From assembly GCA_022791875.1 (NCBI GenBank), contig JAAVZX010000040.1, forward strand, positions 1-64,000: DNA of 64,000 nt, read 5' to 3'. This DNA comes from Oscillibacter sp. (lineage in GTDB: Bacteria; Bacillota; Clostridia; Oscillospirales; Oscillospiraceae). The first letter of the stretch is position 1. Every line of letters begins with the position of its first letter. Of the stretch, positions 19,098-31,014 are shown piece after piece. A program made the translations under genes and the position numbers. Below the pieces are notes generated by a model. It saw only the letters and a program-made list of their open reading frames with translations, was not told the DNA's origin and searched no databases.

Positions 19098-19895
19098 TCA
19101 GCCCTCCCGGCGCTCCTTGTCGGCCCAGGCTTTTTTAGGATTCTGGGTTCCAAATTTTCCGCCGGAGATTTCCAGCGTGATTCCGGTGATATATTTGGCG
19201 TATTCCGACGCTAAAAACGCCGCGCCATAGGCAATGTCCCTCGTCTCGCCGAAGTGCTGAAGGGCAATCACCTCCTCCATGGCCGCCCGGTTCGCCGCGA
19301 TGGTTTCGCGGTTCATTCCCGTCTCTATGACGCCTGGAATATACCCGTTCACGCGGATGCCGTATGGAGCCAGCTCCGCCGCCAGGCTCCTGACCATGGA
19401 GGAAACCGCGGCTTTCGTCGCGGCGTAAATGCCGCTTCCGACGGAGGGAATCAGGGAGGCGAAGGAGGAAGCCAGGAGCATTACGCCGCCTCGGTCCTTC
19501 ATGACCTCGTAGGCCGCCTTCGCGCCCAGGTACACCGCCTTTACATTGGTGTCGAAGGAGCGCTCATAGGCTTCCTCCGGCGTGTCGATAATGCTGTAGG
19601 ACTCACAGACTCCCGCGTTGCTGATCCACACGTCAATTCCGCCGAAGCGCTCCCGGGTATGGGCGGCAAAGGTCCGCAGGCTCTTCTCGTCCGCCACATC
19701 CAGAGCCTCGCCGTAAACCCTGCCGCCGGACGCGCCCAGGCGCCGGAGCGCATCCTCCAGGCGCGCCGCGTTGGTGCCGCAGATGGAAACCGCCGCGCCC
19801 AGCTCCAGAAACAGCTCCGCGCAGGCATAGCCGATTCCGGCGCTCCCGCCGGTGATTAAAACGGTTTTTCCGGTGTAGTCAATTTTCATGGACAT
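19098..19895 (-). CDS. SDR family oxidoreductase
   Basis: ITGGSAGIGYACAELF, SNAG, YAATKAAV. Confidence 0.92.
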   Translation of the reverse strand: MSMKIDYTGKTVLITGGSAGIGYACAELFLELGAAVSICGTNAARLEDALRRLGASGGRVYGEALDVADEKSLRTFAAHTRERFGGIDVWISNAGVCESYSIIDTPEEAYERSFDTNVKAVYLGAKAAYEVMKDRGGVMLLASSFASLIPSVGSGIYAATKAAVSSMVRSLAAELAPYGIRVNGYIPGVIETGMNRETIAANRAAMEEVIALQHFGETRDIAYGAAFLASEYAKYITGITLEISGGKFGTQNPKKAWADKERREG

Positions 19896-19919
19896 CAGAT
19901 GTTCCTCCCTAACGCGGCT

Positions 19920-21221
19920 CTATCCCAGAAGGGACGGAAGCCATGTAATCAGGCCGGGAAACAGGGTGATCAGAATGAGCGTGCCAAAGAGGGGAATGTA
20001 GAAGGGCGCAACGCCTTTCACCATATCCTTGAAGCTGATTTTCGCCACGTCCGCCGTGACAAAGAGGCACACGCCGAAGGGCGGCGTCAGAAGGCCAATC
20101 ATCAGGTTCAGAACCATAATCACGCCGAAATAAACCGGATCGATTGCCAGGGCAGCTACCGCCTGCATCAGCACCGGGCCGAAGACCAGAATGGCGGCAA
20201 TGGCCTCCATAAAGCAGCCGATGACCAGCAGCGCAATGTTGATAATCAGCATGAACACAATGGGGCTGTCGGTGATTTGGGAGAGCCAGGTGGCTACGGC
20301 GTTTGTCACGCCGCATTTGGCCAGGACCCAGCCGTAGAAGGCCGCGGAGGCGGTTACGAAAGCAATGGAGGCCGTCTCCCGGGCCGTCTCCTTCAAAATC
20401 TGCCAGAGGTGCCGGAAGTTCATCTCACGAAACACGAAGAAGGAGACCACCAGCGCGTACATGGTGGCAACCACCGCCGCCTCCGTCGTCGTGAACTTGC
20501 CCGACCAGATACCCACCAGCAGAATCACAGGGGTCATCATGGGCACCAGCGCCTTCCAGAAGGAGGTCCACAGCACCTTGAAGGAGGGGAACGGGACCCG
20601 GGGATAGTGCCGCTTCAGCGCCATCACATAGACAATCGCCATCATGGAAACCGTCATCAGCAGGCCGGGAATCACGCCGCCGATGAAGAGCGCCCCTACG
20701 GACGCGCCGGAGACAGTCGCGTACATGACCATGGGGACGGAGGGCGGGAAAATCGGCGCGATGGTGGAGGACGCCGCCGTGACGCCTGCGGCAAATTTCG
20801 TATCATAGCCGTTGGAGGTCATGGCCTCGATCTCAATCTGGCCCAGCCCCGCGGCGTCGGAGACAGCCGTGCCGGACATGCCCGCGAAAATCAGGGACGC
20901 CACAATATTGGCGTGGCCCAGGCCGCCGGGGAGCCAGCCGACAATCGTGTTGGCGAAGCTGAAAATGCGGTTCGTAATGGATGAGCCGTTCATAATCTTC
21001 GCCGCCAGGATAAACAGCGGAATCGACAACAGCAGGAAATTCTGAAGGCTGTTTGCCAGCTTCATGGGCATGGAGATCAATTGCAGCCAGGAGAGGACCG
21101 ACCCGCTGCTGACCATAAAGCCGATGCAGCCAATCGTGCAGAGGGACATCCCGATGGGCATTCCCAGGGCGAGGAACACCACCAGGCCCACCGTGAGAAT
21201 CAGTGCAATCGTTACGTGCAT
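19920..21221 (-). CDS. dctM: TRAP transporter large permease
   Basis: DctM-family GMPIGMSL, SIPLFILAAKIMN, PPSVPMVMYA; 433 aa polytopic. Confidence 0.94.
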   Translation of the reverse strand: MHVTIALILTVGLVVFLALGMPIGMSLCTIGCIGFMVSSGSVLSWLQLISMPMKLANSLQNFLLLSIPLFILAAKIMNGSSITNRIFSFANTIVGWLPGGLGHANIVASLIFAGMSGTAVSDAAGLGQIEIEAMTSNGYDTKFAAGVTAASSTIAPIFPPSVPMVMYATVSGASVGALFIGGVIPGLLMTVSMMAIVYVMALKRHYPRVPFPSFKVLWTSFWKALVPMMTPVILLVGIWSGKFTTTEAAVVATMYALVVSFFVFREMNFRHLWQILKETARETASIAFVTASAAFYGWVLAKCGVTNAVATWLSQITDSPIVFMLIINIALLVIGCFMEAIAAILVFGPVLMQAVAALAIDPVYFGVIMVLNLMIGLLTPPFGVCLFVTADVAKISFKDMVKGVAPFYIPLFGTLILITLFPGLITWLPSLLG

Positions 21222-21722
21222 TTAGACCTCCTTTTCCAGAAAAGCCAGAACATATTTTTTGGTCCGGCGGACCTGCATGTAGACCATACACAGACAGCCA
21301 ATGAACATCACCAAATAGAGGTAGCCGTAGGTAATCCACTCCACCGTGGGAATCATGGTCTTCCACTCGGACAGCGTTCGGTTCAGCGCGCCGTAGGTCA
21401 GCGTGATCAGGCCGAAATAGATGAAAATATCGCCGATGATGTTGAACAGGAGCGTGGTCAGCTTCTGCTTGTGGAACAGCTCCTTCACCATGCTCACGCA
21501 CATCTGCCCCTCTTCAAAAATCAGGATGGGCGTCCCCAGAAAGACCACCGCCAGGAACATGGCGCGGCCAACCTCCGTGGTCCAGGTGGCGGCGACATGC
21601 AGAATTTCCCGGGCCACAACCTGATAGGCGACCGCAATCACCAGGATGCTCAGGCATACCGCGCAGGCATTCTCTAAAATCTGAACCAGCTTCTTGTCCG
21701 CTGCTGCCAGTTTTTTCTCCAT
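21222..21722 (-). CDS. dctQ: TRAP transporter small permease
   Basis: Four-TM DctQ-like, TWTTEVGRAMFLAVVFLGTPI, between dctM and dctP. Confidence 0.92.
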   Translation of the reverse strand: MEKKLAAADKKLVQILENACAVCLSILVIAVAYQVVAREILHVAATWTTEVGRAMFLAVVFLGTPILIFEEGQMCVSMVKELFHKQKLTTLLFNIIGDIFIYFGLITLTYGALNRTLSEWKTMIPTVEWITYGYLYLVMFIGCLCMVYMQVRRTKKYVLAFLEKEV

Positions 21723-21814
21723 AATAAGACCCCTTTCCAAGCGTGTCCGGCGTCAGAATTTTTGAAAACAGGCCCCGCGGAACAGGGCCTGTTTCCAAGA
21801 TGCCGCAGGAGGAA

Positions 21815-22894
21815 TTACAGACTGTTGATTTTCTCCCAGAGGGTGGGCTCCCAGTTGTCCTTCGCCCACTGCTCCACAACGGGGTTCGCCAGCTCGATAA
21901 AGCGCTCTACGTTGGGCTCCACGATCTCCATGCCCGCCTCGACACACAGATCGATATACTGCTGGTCGGGATCGGAGTAGCGCTCCATCATATCCGCGTG
22001 GGTGTACTCCCAGGCCTCCATGATGAGGTTCTGGTCCGCCTCGGAGAGGGTGTTGAACCAGGCCTCAGAGATGGTGTAGCGGCCCAGGGTCTGGATGTGG
22101 CCGGAGAGCATCAGGTACTTCTGAGCCTCGTAATACTTGTAGGAGTAGATGGTTTCAGGGGGATTCTCCTGGGCGTCAGCCGTGCCGGTCTTCAGCGCCA
22201 TATACAGCTCGGAGAAGTCCACGATGGTAGGAGACGCGCCGTAAGCCTCAAACACCGCCACGCGGATGGGCGTGGAGGGCAGGCGGAACTTCAGACCCGC
22301 CAGGTCCTCTGGCTCGATGATCGGCTTGTTGGCGGTAATGGCGCGGGCGCCTCTGTAGAACCAGGTGCCGGTCATGATGCCGCACTCCTTCTGAATCTCA
22401 CCGAAGATCCAGTCGCCGTAGGTGTCGAAGAAGTCGAAATAGTGCTGGGAGTCACGGAACAGGTAGGGGACGCTGAACACGGAATACTGGGGGCAGTAGT
22501 AGTCGATGTCCTCGTCGCCGTAGGCGCCCATTTCGATGGTTCCGGCGGACAGGCCCTCGCAGATCTCACGGGTGCTACCCAGGGCGCCTGCGGGGTGGAT
22601 GATCACGTCCACACGTCCGCCGGTCTTCTCGCTGATATAGCTCTTGAAGGTCTCCATACCCTCGTTCACGAAGCCCTCCGCAGGGAAGGTTGAGGCGATG
22701 TTGATGGTGTAGGACTTGCCCGCGGTCAGGTCGTCTTCACCGCCGCCGCTGGGCGCGTCCGTAGATGCGCCTCCGCCGGAGGGCGCGGCGCTGCCGCCGT
22801 CCCCGCCTCCCGCAGGCGTGCTTCCGCCGCCGCAGCCGGCCAGCAGCGTCAGGCAGAACACCAGGACCAAAAGCAGACTCAACTTTCTCTTCAT
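21815..22894 (-). CDS. dctP: TRAP transporter substrate-binding lipoprotein
   Basis: Lipobox LLAGCGGG; DctP motifs LKFRLPSTPIRVAVFEAYGASPTIVDFSELYMALKTGTADAQENP. Confidence 0.93.
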   Translation of the reverse strand: MKRKLSLLLVLVFCLTLLAGCGGGSTPAGGGDGGSAAPSGGGASTDAPSGGGEDDLTAGKSYTINIASTFPAEGFVNEGMETFKSYISEKTGGRVDVIIHPAGALGSTREICEGLSAGTIEMGAYGDEDIDYYCPQYSVFSVPYLFRDSQHYFDFFDTYGDWIFGEIQKECGIMTGTWFYRGARAITANKPIIEPEDLAGLKFRLPSTPIRVAVFEAYGASPTIVDFSELYMALKTGTADAQENPPETIYSYKYYEAQKYLMLSGHIQTLGRYTISEAWFNTLSEADQNLIMEAWEYTHADMMERYSDPDQQYIDLCVEAGMEIVEPNVERFIELANPVVEQWAKDNWEPTLWEKINSL

Positions 22895-22935
22895 AATTCT
22901 TCCTTCTTTCTTCAATATGATAATGAGCGTCCCGC

Positions 22936-24210
22936 TCAGGCAAACAGGTTTCCCTCCTCATCGAACGCGAAGGGCTCCGGGGCCGAGAGAATCTCAATCT
23001 GGGGGCATTTCTCTGCCTCCTCCAGCAGGGATTCGGAAATATATATCTCGTCCAGATGCAGCGTGTTGTGGATGCGGACAATGCGGACTTTGCTGCGGTC
23101 GATATCCGTGCAGGCCCGGACGCCCGCCTTGACGGCGTCCTCCTGGCTCTCGCAGACAATGGGGATTTTTCCCTCTTCAATGCAGATGGAGGTGATGCTG
23201 TTGGCGTAGCCCGGCTCCGGGTCCATTTTCTCCACCAGCCGCCGGGTGGTGAAATCCGCCAGGCCGAGGCCGGAGGCGTTGCCGTGGGACTCGGCGCTCA
23301 GGTCGAAAAAGACCATCCGCTGTTTTTTGTGGCCCCCCTGGGTCCAGGTGTTGGAGAAGGTGCCTGTGACATTGGGGTCCGCGCCGGGGCCGCTGAAATT
23401 CTTCCCGATCTGGTCCACCAGCAGCAGGTCGCTCTCCGGAAGGAGAATGCAGGGCATTCTGGTCTTCGCGTAAGCCTGGAGCGCCTCCTCCACAATGGGG
23501 ATTTCCTCGTTGGTCATCGCCGCCACCCGGCAGCACTTATCATATGCGTTTTCAACGCTGGCTACTCCGAAGAGCACCTTCGCGTGGGTCCGGACCGCGT
23601 TGCCAAAGGTCTCCACCACCTCGGCCAGGTGGAGGATGCCCGTATCATGGGCGGACTCCGCCCCCGCCTGCTTCCCCAGTCCAATCGTCATCATTTTCAT
23701 GATGCCGCTCTCATATTTTCCCCGGAAATGGGTATGGGGCTTCACGCGGTTGAAGACAATGATGCCGTCCGCCTCCGCGGCGTGCCTGTCGATTTTGACC
23801 GGATGGCCGTCGGGCGTGTGGCAGATGGTCGTGGTGGCCATGTCGGAGATGATGGGGCAGCCGCAGTATTCCTCTGTGACGCCGTAGCCTGTCAGAATCT
23901 CCAGCTGGCCCTCCGCCGTACAGCCGCCGTGGCTCCCCATCGCCGGGATGATAAAGGGCTCCGCGCCGCAGGATTTCACGAAGTCGGCAATGGCCTTTTC
24001 AAATTCCCGCAGGCGGTCAATGCCCCGGGAGCCCGCCGTGATGCAGATCCGCATTCCCGGCTGGATGGTGGAGCGGATTTTCTCCTGGGACAGCTCCTTC
24101 CATACGGCCTCGTGCACATCGTCAATCTGCGCCGCGTCGAAGGTCTGCCGGACCCGCACCATCCGGGGCAGGGGTACATCCTTGACCAGCTCGTGTATAA
24201 TTCCTCCCAT
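22936..24210 (-). CDS. Lactate racemase domain (LarA/DUF2088-like) protein
   Basis: PAMGSHGGCTAEGQ, RVKPHTHFRGKYESGIMKMMTIGLGKQ; start moved to ATG at 24210. Confidence 0.85.
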   Translation of the reverse strand: MGGIIHELVKDVPLPRMVRVRQTFDAAQIDDVHEAVWKELSQEKIRSTIQPGMRICITAGSRGIDRLREFEKAIADFVKSCGAEPFIIPAMGSHGGCTAEGQLEILTGYGVTEEYCGCPIISDMATTTICHTPDGHPVKIDRHAAEADGIIVFNRVKPHTHFRGKYESGIMKMMTIGLGKQAGAESAHDTGILHLAEVVETFGNAVRTHAKVLFGVASVENAYDKCCRVAAMTNEEIPIVEEALQAYAKTRMPCILLPESDLLLVDQIGKNFSGPGADPNVTGTFSNTWTQGGHKKQRMVFFDLSAESHGNASGLGLADFTTRRLVEKMDPEPGYANSITSICIEEGKIPIVCESQEDAVKAGVRACTDIDRSKVRIVRIHNTLHLDEIYISESLLEEAEKCPQIEILSAPEPFAFDEEGNLFA

Positions 24211-24223
24211 TACGGCTCCTCCT

Positions 24224-25372
<1,149 letters not shown>

Positions 25373-25388
25373 TCCGTCCACTCCCCCA

Positions 25389-26600
25389 TCAGGCCATATC
25401 GGAGAGCTTCGTGGAGCGGATTACTGCGTCGCGGCGCTTCAATACATCCGGCTGAAGCTCGGTTCCAAGGCCGGGACCCTCCAGCGTATAGACTTTTCCG
25501 TCCTTCAGAAGCGGAATATTGGTCAGAATATCCGCGTACCAGCCGTGATAAAAGGCCCTGGTCGTCTCCTGGATAAAGGCGTTGGGCGCCCATGTGGAGA
25601 GGTGCGCGTCAAGGGTGTAGGACAGGGGGCCGACGCAGTCATGGGTGGTAATGGGGAGCTCGTGGGCCTCGGCGACAGCGGCGATTTTTCTGGCCTCGGT
25701 GACGCCGCCGGTCCAGGTGGGGTCGAAAATCAGGATGTCCGCCGCCTTTTCCCTGCAGATGTCCTGGTAGGAATGGACGCCGCCCACCGTCTCGCTGGCC
25801 GCTGTGGGCACCCGCGTGGAGCGGGCAAACTCCCGGAGCGCGTCCATGTTGTACATCTGAATGGGGTCCTCATACCAGAAGGGATTGAACTCCTCCAGCG
25901 CCTTCGCGATTTTCTTCGCCGCGGGCAGATCCCAGCGGGAGTGGAGCTCTACCATAATCTCAATCCGGTCCCCCACGGCCTCACGGATTTTGGCAAAGGG
26001 CTCACAGCCCTTTTTCAGATCCGCGGGGGAGATATAGTGCCCGCCGCTCTGGGCGCAGTATGCGTCAAAGGGCCAGATTTTCATGCCGGTATAGCCCTGC
26101 TCCAGCAGGTCCTGAGCCAGCTCCCCGGCCCGCTCCATGAAGGCGTCGTAGTCCTCATAGCGGCCCGCCTGGCCCCGGCCCTTGTCGTCGGAGGGGTGTC
26201 CGGTCCTCGACGCCTTCTGGGTGTAGTGGTATCCGGCGCAGGTGTTGTAGACGGGGATGCCGTCTCTGGATTTGCCGCCCAGTAGCTGGTAAAGGGGCTG
26301 GCCGCTGGCTTTGCCCAGGAGGTCCCAGGCGGCAATGTCCAGCGCGGAGCGGCCCCGGGACTCAGCCCCCGTGCTTTTCCCGCCTACGAAGGAAATCAGC
26401 TCATGCCAGTTCTTTTCGATGTTCAGGGGATTCCGGCCCAGCAGGATAGGCGCGGCGTTTTCGTGGACCCATCCCTCCACAGCCAGTGCTGAGAAGAAGG
26501 TCTCGCCAAGGCCCGTCAAGCCCTCGTCCGTCAGAAGCTGAACGTAGCACAGATTCTGGAATTCCTTCAGGCGGATGGTTTTGATTTCTGTTATTTTCAA
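25389..26600 (-). CDS. Mandelate racemase/muconate lactonizing enzyme family protein
   Basis: KITEIKTIRLK, LLGGKSRDGIPVYNTCAGY, DPTWTGGVTEARKIA. Confidence 0.9.
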   Translation of the reverse strand: MKITEIKTIRLKEFQNLCYVQLLTDEGLTGLGETFFSALAVEGWVHENAAPILLGRNPLNIEKNWHELISFVGGKSTGAESRGRSALDIAAWDLLGKASGQPLYQLLGGKSRDGIPVYNTCAGYHYTQKASRTGHPSDDKGRGQAGRYEDYDAFMERAGELAQDLLEQGYTGMKIWPFDAYCAQSGGHYISPADLKKGCEPFAKIREAVGDRIEIMVELHSRWDLPAAKKIAKALEEFNPFWYEDPIQMYNMDALREFARSTRVPTAASETVGGVHSYQDICREKAADILIFDPTWTGGVTEARKIAAVAEAHELPITTHDCVGPLSYTLDAHLSTWAPNAFIQETTRAFYHGWYADILTNIPLLKDGKVYTLEGPGLGTELQPDVLKRRDAVIRSTKLSDMA

Positions 26601-26652
26601 CTGAGCGCCTCCTTAATATACCTGATCCGCACGGCGGAGCATGAATCAGCAG

Positions 26653-26700
26653 TTAACTAACAAGTTAAAACGCAGATTCAACAGTCAACTAATGAGTTAT
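26653..26700. promoter_or_regulatory. Two 16-bp palindromic operator candidates, 32 bp apart
   Basis: TTAACTAACAAGTTAA (26653-26668) and TCAACTAATGAGTTAT (26685-26700) in the divergent region between dehydratase operon and GntR gene. Confidence 0.7.
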
Positions 26701-26945
26701 ATTATACGTAAAGTTGGAAGAAATGTCAATACAGTTCTGGTTTCCAATATTTTTTTCGTGATTATTCTCAAAAATTTATTTTTCAGCCTGTGTAAAACAC
26801 AGAAGTTATGTTACAAGCTGCAATAAAGACCTTGCAAAATTTCATTATCTATGTTTTGATTCTTGTCATGTTCTTGACAAGTACACAAAAAAGGAATAGG
26901 GTAAAAGGAAGCTTAAGTGACTTTTGGGGAAAGGCAGTTGAAATT

Positions 26946-27629
26946 GTGAGCGAAAAAAAGATGCAGAAGGTCAGCGTTGTAGAGCAGGTTGTCGCGTATA
27001 TTCAAGAAATGATTGACAGCGGCACGTGGACGGAGGGCGAGCGGATTGAATCCGAGGCGCAGATGGCGGAAAAGCTGGGCGTGAGCAAGGTCACGGTCCG
27101 CAGCGCCGTGCGGCAGTTTATCGCTTTAGGAAGGCTGGAGAGCTTCCAGGGCAAGGGGACCTTTGTCAAGGGAACGGATAACCTGTATTTCCCAAACACA
27201 CTTTTCCGCTCCCAGTCCAAGGCCGGCATCCGGCAGGTCATGCAGGTCCGTACCACCATTGAGCAGGATACAGCGTACTTTGCCTCGAAAAATCCCTGCC
27301 AGGAGGATCTCGATTTCCTCCGCGAAAACCTTGCCCTGATGCTGGCGGCGGACCGGGCGGGGGAGCCCGTCTCCAGCTGCAGGCATGATGTGGACTTTCA
27401 CCTGAAAATTGCGCAGATGGCCGGGAATCCGTATTATTACACCATACTTTCCTGGATTTTCTCCCAGGCGATTGATCAGATACAAGAGGTTGTCAACAAA
27501 ATCGGCACGCGGTACGCCAACCATTTTCACCCCGCTATCCTGGACGCAATCGCCAGCCGGGACGCCGAGCTGGCCCGTGAGCTTATGAGGGCGCATCTCC
27601 TGAAATTCGTCACACAGCTGAATAAATAG
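26946..27629 (+). CDS. GntR/FadR-family (FCD) transcriptional regulator
   Basis: wHTH EAQMAEKLGVSKVTVRSAVRQFIALGRLESFQGKGTFV plus FCD-like C-terminus; true start probably 26946 or 26961. Confidence 0.88.
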   Translation: MSEKKMQKVSVVEQVVAYIQEMIDSGTWTEGERIESEAQMAEKLGVSKVTVRSAVRQFIALGRLESFQGKGTFVKGTDNLYFPNTLFRSQSKAGIRQVMQVRTTIEQDTAYFASKNPCQEDLDFLRENLALMLAADRAGEPVSSCRHDVDFHLKIAQMAGNPYYYTILSWIFSQAIDQIQEVVNKIGTRYANHFHPAILDAIASRDAELARELMRAHLLKFVTQLNK

Positions 27630-27668
27630 CCGTTTTGCGGCTGTCCTTTCTTGACAGGAGCTGGTAAA

Positions 27669-28064
27669 ATGGTCAAATTTCTATCCTGCGCAATCTCCGC
27701 AGCGCTCCTCTCCGCCCTCCTCTGCCTTCTGTACCGCAGCGGCCTCGCCGTCTCCAAGAGCATACGGGCCCTCCTCTTCGTATACCGCCCCGGAAAGCGC
27801 AGCTGCAAGCTCTCCCTGGACGCCTGCACTGGCTGGCTCAGCCACGCCGTCAGGTTCCCCGAATCCCGACCCTACACCTTTACCCTCGACGCCCGGCTCT
27901 CCAGCGGCGACGCAGAACTCCTCCTGCTGGACAGGCAAAAGCGCCCGCTCCTGAGGCTGACGCCCCGCACCCCCTCCGGCACAATCGAGCTGGACGCGAA
28001 AAGCCGCTGCCGCCTCCGCTGGGAGCTCTCGCACGCCACGGGCCAGTGCGAACTGCGCTGGTAA
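27669..28064 (+). CDS. Hypothetical protein with N-terminal TM segment
   Basis: Open frame with hydrophobic N-terminus; no recognised family. Confidence 0.5.
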   Translation: MVKFLSCAISAALLSALLCLLYRSGLAVSKSIRALLFVYRPGKRSCKLSLDACTGWLSHAVRFPESRPYTFTLDARLSSGDAELLLLDRQKRPLLRLTPRTPSGTIELDAKSRCRLRWELSHATGQCELRW

Positions 28065-28448
28065 TTTCATACAGAACCCCCATGCCCCAGCGGCCAGAAC
28101 CGCCGGGGCTTTTTCTCACTGTCCGCCCCGGCGCCGAACCCCTGCCCGCTCCGGTGCTCCCGGGGTCTCCGCCGTCGGAGACGCCAATGTCAAGCCCCTT
28201 CAATCCCTCATACAATATCACAGGCGACCTTCCCCTTGCTGCACCGCCGCGGAGGCCGGGGCGCAGGTGGTTCCTCCCGTATTTCCTGAAAATACATGAA
28301 CCACATCTGTTGATTTTTCCAATATTTAGTGCTATAATACTTCCAGCCGCAAAGCGGCGAACTGTGAATTCATTGCAGAGCTGACAGATTATTCCATTTT
28401 CCAGGAGAGGAGACGCCTCCCTCCACATCCCGCAAACGGAGAATGCCT

Positions 28449-31007
28449 ATGAAAAAAATATCAGACGCGCCGGAAAAGCGCAGGAGTTACACTCTGCTCT
28501 TGTCCATCATATTGATTTTTTCCGTCTTCGGGGCCATCGTCTTCGCCGTGTCCCAAAAGGTGTCCAGAGAGATGTCCGCCTCCGCCATCCAGAACCTGAG
28601 CGAAAGCCTGGACCTGATCGAAAGCACCATCGAGGCCATCCTGCGCAGCGAGTCGGAATTTCAGGCCCTTATCGCCCAGGAGGTCGCAAGAGCTGAGGAC
28701 CCGGAGGCTTATATCCTCGCCTACGAGAAGAACAAAACCATGTCGAAGCTCTCCCTCATCCCCGCCGGGGAGACGGTGGGCGTCTCCAGCACCGGAGAGC
28801 CCTTCACCGAAGACGAGCTGGACTTCTCCTCCGGCGGCACAATCGCAGGTATGCAGGTCTCCCAGTCCTACCTGAACTATATGGGCACCTGGTCCTATAC
28901 CATCAAGTGCCCCGTCGTCCGGAACGGGGAGGCCGTCGGAACCCTTTACGCCGAGTTCATCTATGACGCTATCGACCAGTCCCTGCCGGACGGCTTCTAC
29001 AACAAGCAGGCGTCCCTCTACATCATGGATGCGGAGAGCCAGCGCTTTGTCCTCAAGCCCAAGGGCATGGGCCAGCGGAGCGCGGGGCACCTGAACCTGG
29101 CCGACTTCTACCGGGCCAACGACATTCAGGAGCCGGGAATCCAGGCCCAGGTGGCCGAGTGCCTGGCCGAGGGGAAAAATATCCTCTTCTACCACGATAT
29201 CCAGAACGAACACGCTCTGAGCTATATGTGGTCCGTCAACGGCGGAACCATCTACCTGGTGGGCTACGTCCCCGTTCAGGCCATCCAGCAGGAGGGCCGG
29301 ACCGTCAACCAGAACATCATGATCGTCGTGGCCTCCCTTCTGGCGGCCTTCTTCCTGTGCATCGCCCTGTACTACCGGAACTGGAAGCAGCAGGACCGGC
29401 TGCGCCAGGAGCGGCAGGCGGAGCGGAAGTTCCACAACCAGCAGCTTTCCGAGGCTTTGCAGGCCGCTCAGATCGCCAGCGAGTCCAAGACCACCTTCCT
29501 CTCCAACATGTCCCACGATATCCGCACCCCCATGAACGCCGTCCTGGGCTTCACCACCCTTCTGGACAAGGACGCGGAGAACCCCGCCAAGGTCCGGGAG
29601 TACACCAGGAAAATCATGGCCTCGGGACAGCACCTTCTGAGCCTGATCAACGACATTCTGGACGTGTCCAAAATCGAGAGCGGAAAAGTGGTGCTCAACC
29701 TCGAAAAATTCGCCCTCAACGACGTGGTCTCCTCCGTGGACGCCATCATCCAGCCCATGGCCAAGGCCAAGGGGCAGGCGTTCCACATGGAGGTGACCGG
29801 CGTCCGCCACGAATACCTGCTGGGCGACGAAACCAGAATCAACCAGATCCTGATCAACCTCCTCTCCAACGCCGTGAAATACACCCCGGAGGGGGGGCAC
29901 ATCTGGTTCCGCATGATCGGACTCAAGCAGCGCTCCAGTCAGTACGAGCACATCCGCATCGAGGTGGAGGACGACGGCTACGGCATGACGCCGGAATACC
30001 TGGAGACCATCTTCGACGCCTTTACCCGGGCGGAGAACAGCACCACCAACAAGGTCCAGGGCACCGGCCTGGGCATGGCCATCACAAAGCGCATCGTGGA
30101 GCTGATGGGAGGCACCATCGAGGTCTTCAGCGAGGTCGGCAAGGGCTCCCTCTTCCGGGTGGAGCTGGAGCTGCGGGTCCTGGAGGGGCCTTCGGACCGT
30201 CAGTTCTGGAAGGAGCGGGACATCTCCCGTATCGTCACCGTGGGGGCCAGCCCCGAGGGCCGTGAGAACATCCTCGCCCTCATGCAGGACACCGGCGTCC
30301 GGCTAGACGCCCTGGCCGGGACGGAGGATGCACTGGCCCTGCTCCGGGAGGGCCCGGACTGCCAGCTGGTCCTGATGGACTGGGAGGACTGCGGCCTGAC
30401 GGGCGCACAGGCCCTGCGGGACGCCCTTCCCGGAGACACCCCCATCCTCATCCTGGCCGAATTCGACGCCGCGGGCCTGGACGAGGCCCTCCGGCTCCCG
30501 CGCACGGACGTCATCACAAAGCCCTTCTTCGTCTCCGTCTTCCAGGAGAAAATCGAGGAGCTTTGGGACGGCGGACGCCCGCCGGAGCCGGAGCCGGAGG
30601 AGCCGGGGATTCTGGACGGAATGCACTTCCTCGCCGCAGAGGACAACGAGATCAACGCGGAAATCCTGACGGAGCTCCTGGAGCTGGAGGGGGCCTCCTG
30701 CGAGATAGTGGAGAACGGGAAACTGGCGGCGGAGCGCTTTCGGGCGGCCCCGCCGGGAACCTTCGACATGGTGCTCATGGACGTGCAGATGCCCCTGATG
30801 AACGGCCACGAGGCCGCCCGGGCCATCCGGGCCCTGGACCGGGAGGACGCGAAGCGCATCCCCATCATCGCCATGACCGCCAACGCCTTTGCCGAAGATG
30901 AGAAGGCCGCTCTGGACGCGGGCATGGACGCCCATGTGCCAAAGCCTTTGGATATGGAGCACCTCAAGAGGGTAATTCGTCAATTCAGCAGCCGGAAGAA
31001 AGGATAG
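28449..31007 (+). CDS. Hybrid sensor histidine kinase/response regulator
   Basis: Two TMs flanking extracellular domain; SNMSHDIRTPMNAVLGF HisKA, HATPase, two receiver-like domains, the last with MVLMDVQMPLMNGHEA. Confidence 0.94.
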   Translation: MKKISDAPEKRRSYTLLLSIILIFSVFGAIVFAVSQKVSREMSASAIQNLSESLDLIESTIEAILRSESEFQALIAQEVARAEDPEAYILAYEKNKTMSKLSLIPAGETVGVSSTGEPFTEDELDFSSGGTIAGMQVSQSYLNYMGTWSYTIKCPVVRNGEAVGTLYAEFIYDAIDQSLPDGFYNKQASLYIMDAESQRFVLKPKGMGQRSAGHLNLADFYRANDIQEPGIQAQVAECLAEGKNILFYHDIQNEHALSYMWSVNGGTIYLVGYVPVQAIQQEGRTVNQNIMIVVASLLAAFFLCIALYYRNWKQQDRLRQERQAERKFHNQQLSEALQAAQIASESKTTFLSNMSHDIRTPMNAVLGFTTLLDKDAENPAKVREYTRKIMASGQHLLSLINDILDVSKIESGKVVLNLEKFALNDVVSSVDAIIQPMAKAKGQAFHMEVTGVRHEYLLGDETRINQILINLLSNAVKYTPEGGHIWFRMIGLKQRSSQYEHIRIEVEDDGYGMTPEYLETIFDAFTRAENSTTNKVQGTGLGMAITKRIVELMGGTIEVFSEVGKGSLFRVELELRVLEGPSDRQFWKERDISRIVTVGASPEGRENILALMQDTGVRLDALAGTEDALALLREGPDCQLVLMDWEDCGLTGAQALRDALPGDTPILILAEFDAAGLDEALRLPRTDVITKPFFVSVFQEKIEELWDGGRPPEPEPEEPGILDGMHFLAAEDNEINAEILTELLELEGASCEIVENGKLAAERFRAAPPGTFDMVLMDVQMPLMNGHEAARAIRALDREDAKRIPIIAMTANAFAEDEKAALDAGMDAHVPKPLDMEHLKRVIRQFSSRKKG

Positions 31008-31014
31008 TGCGCTT

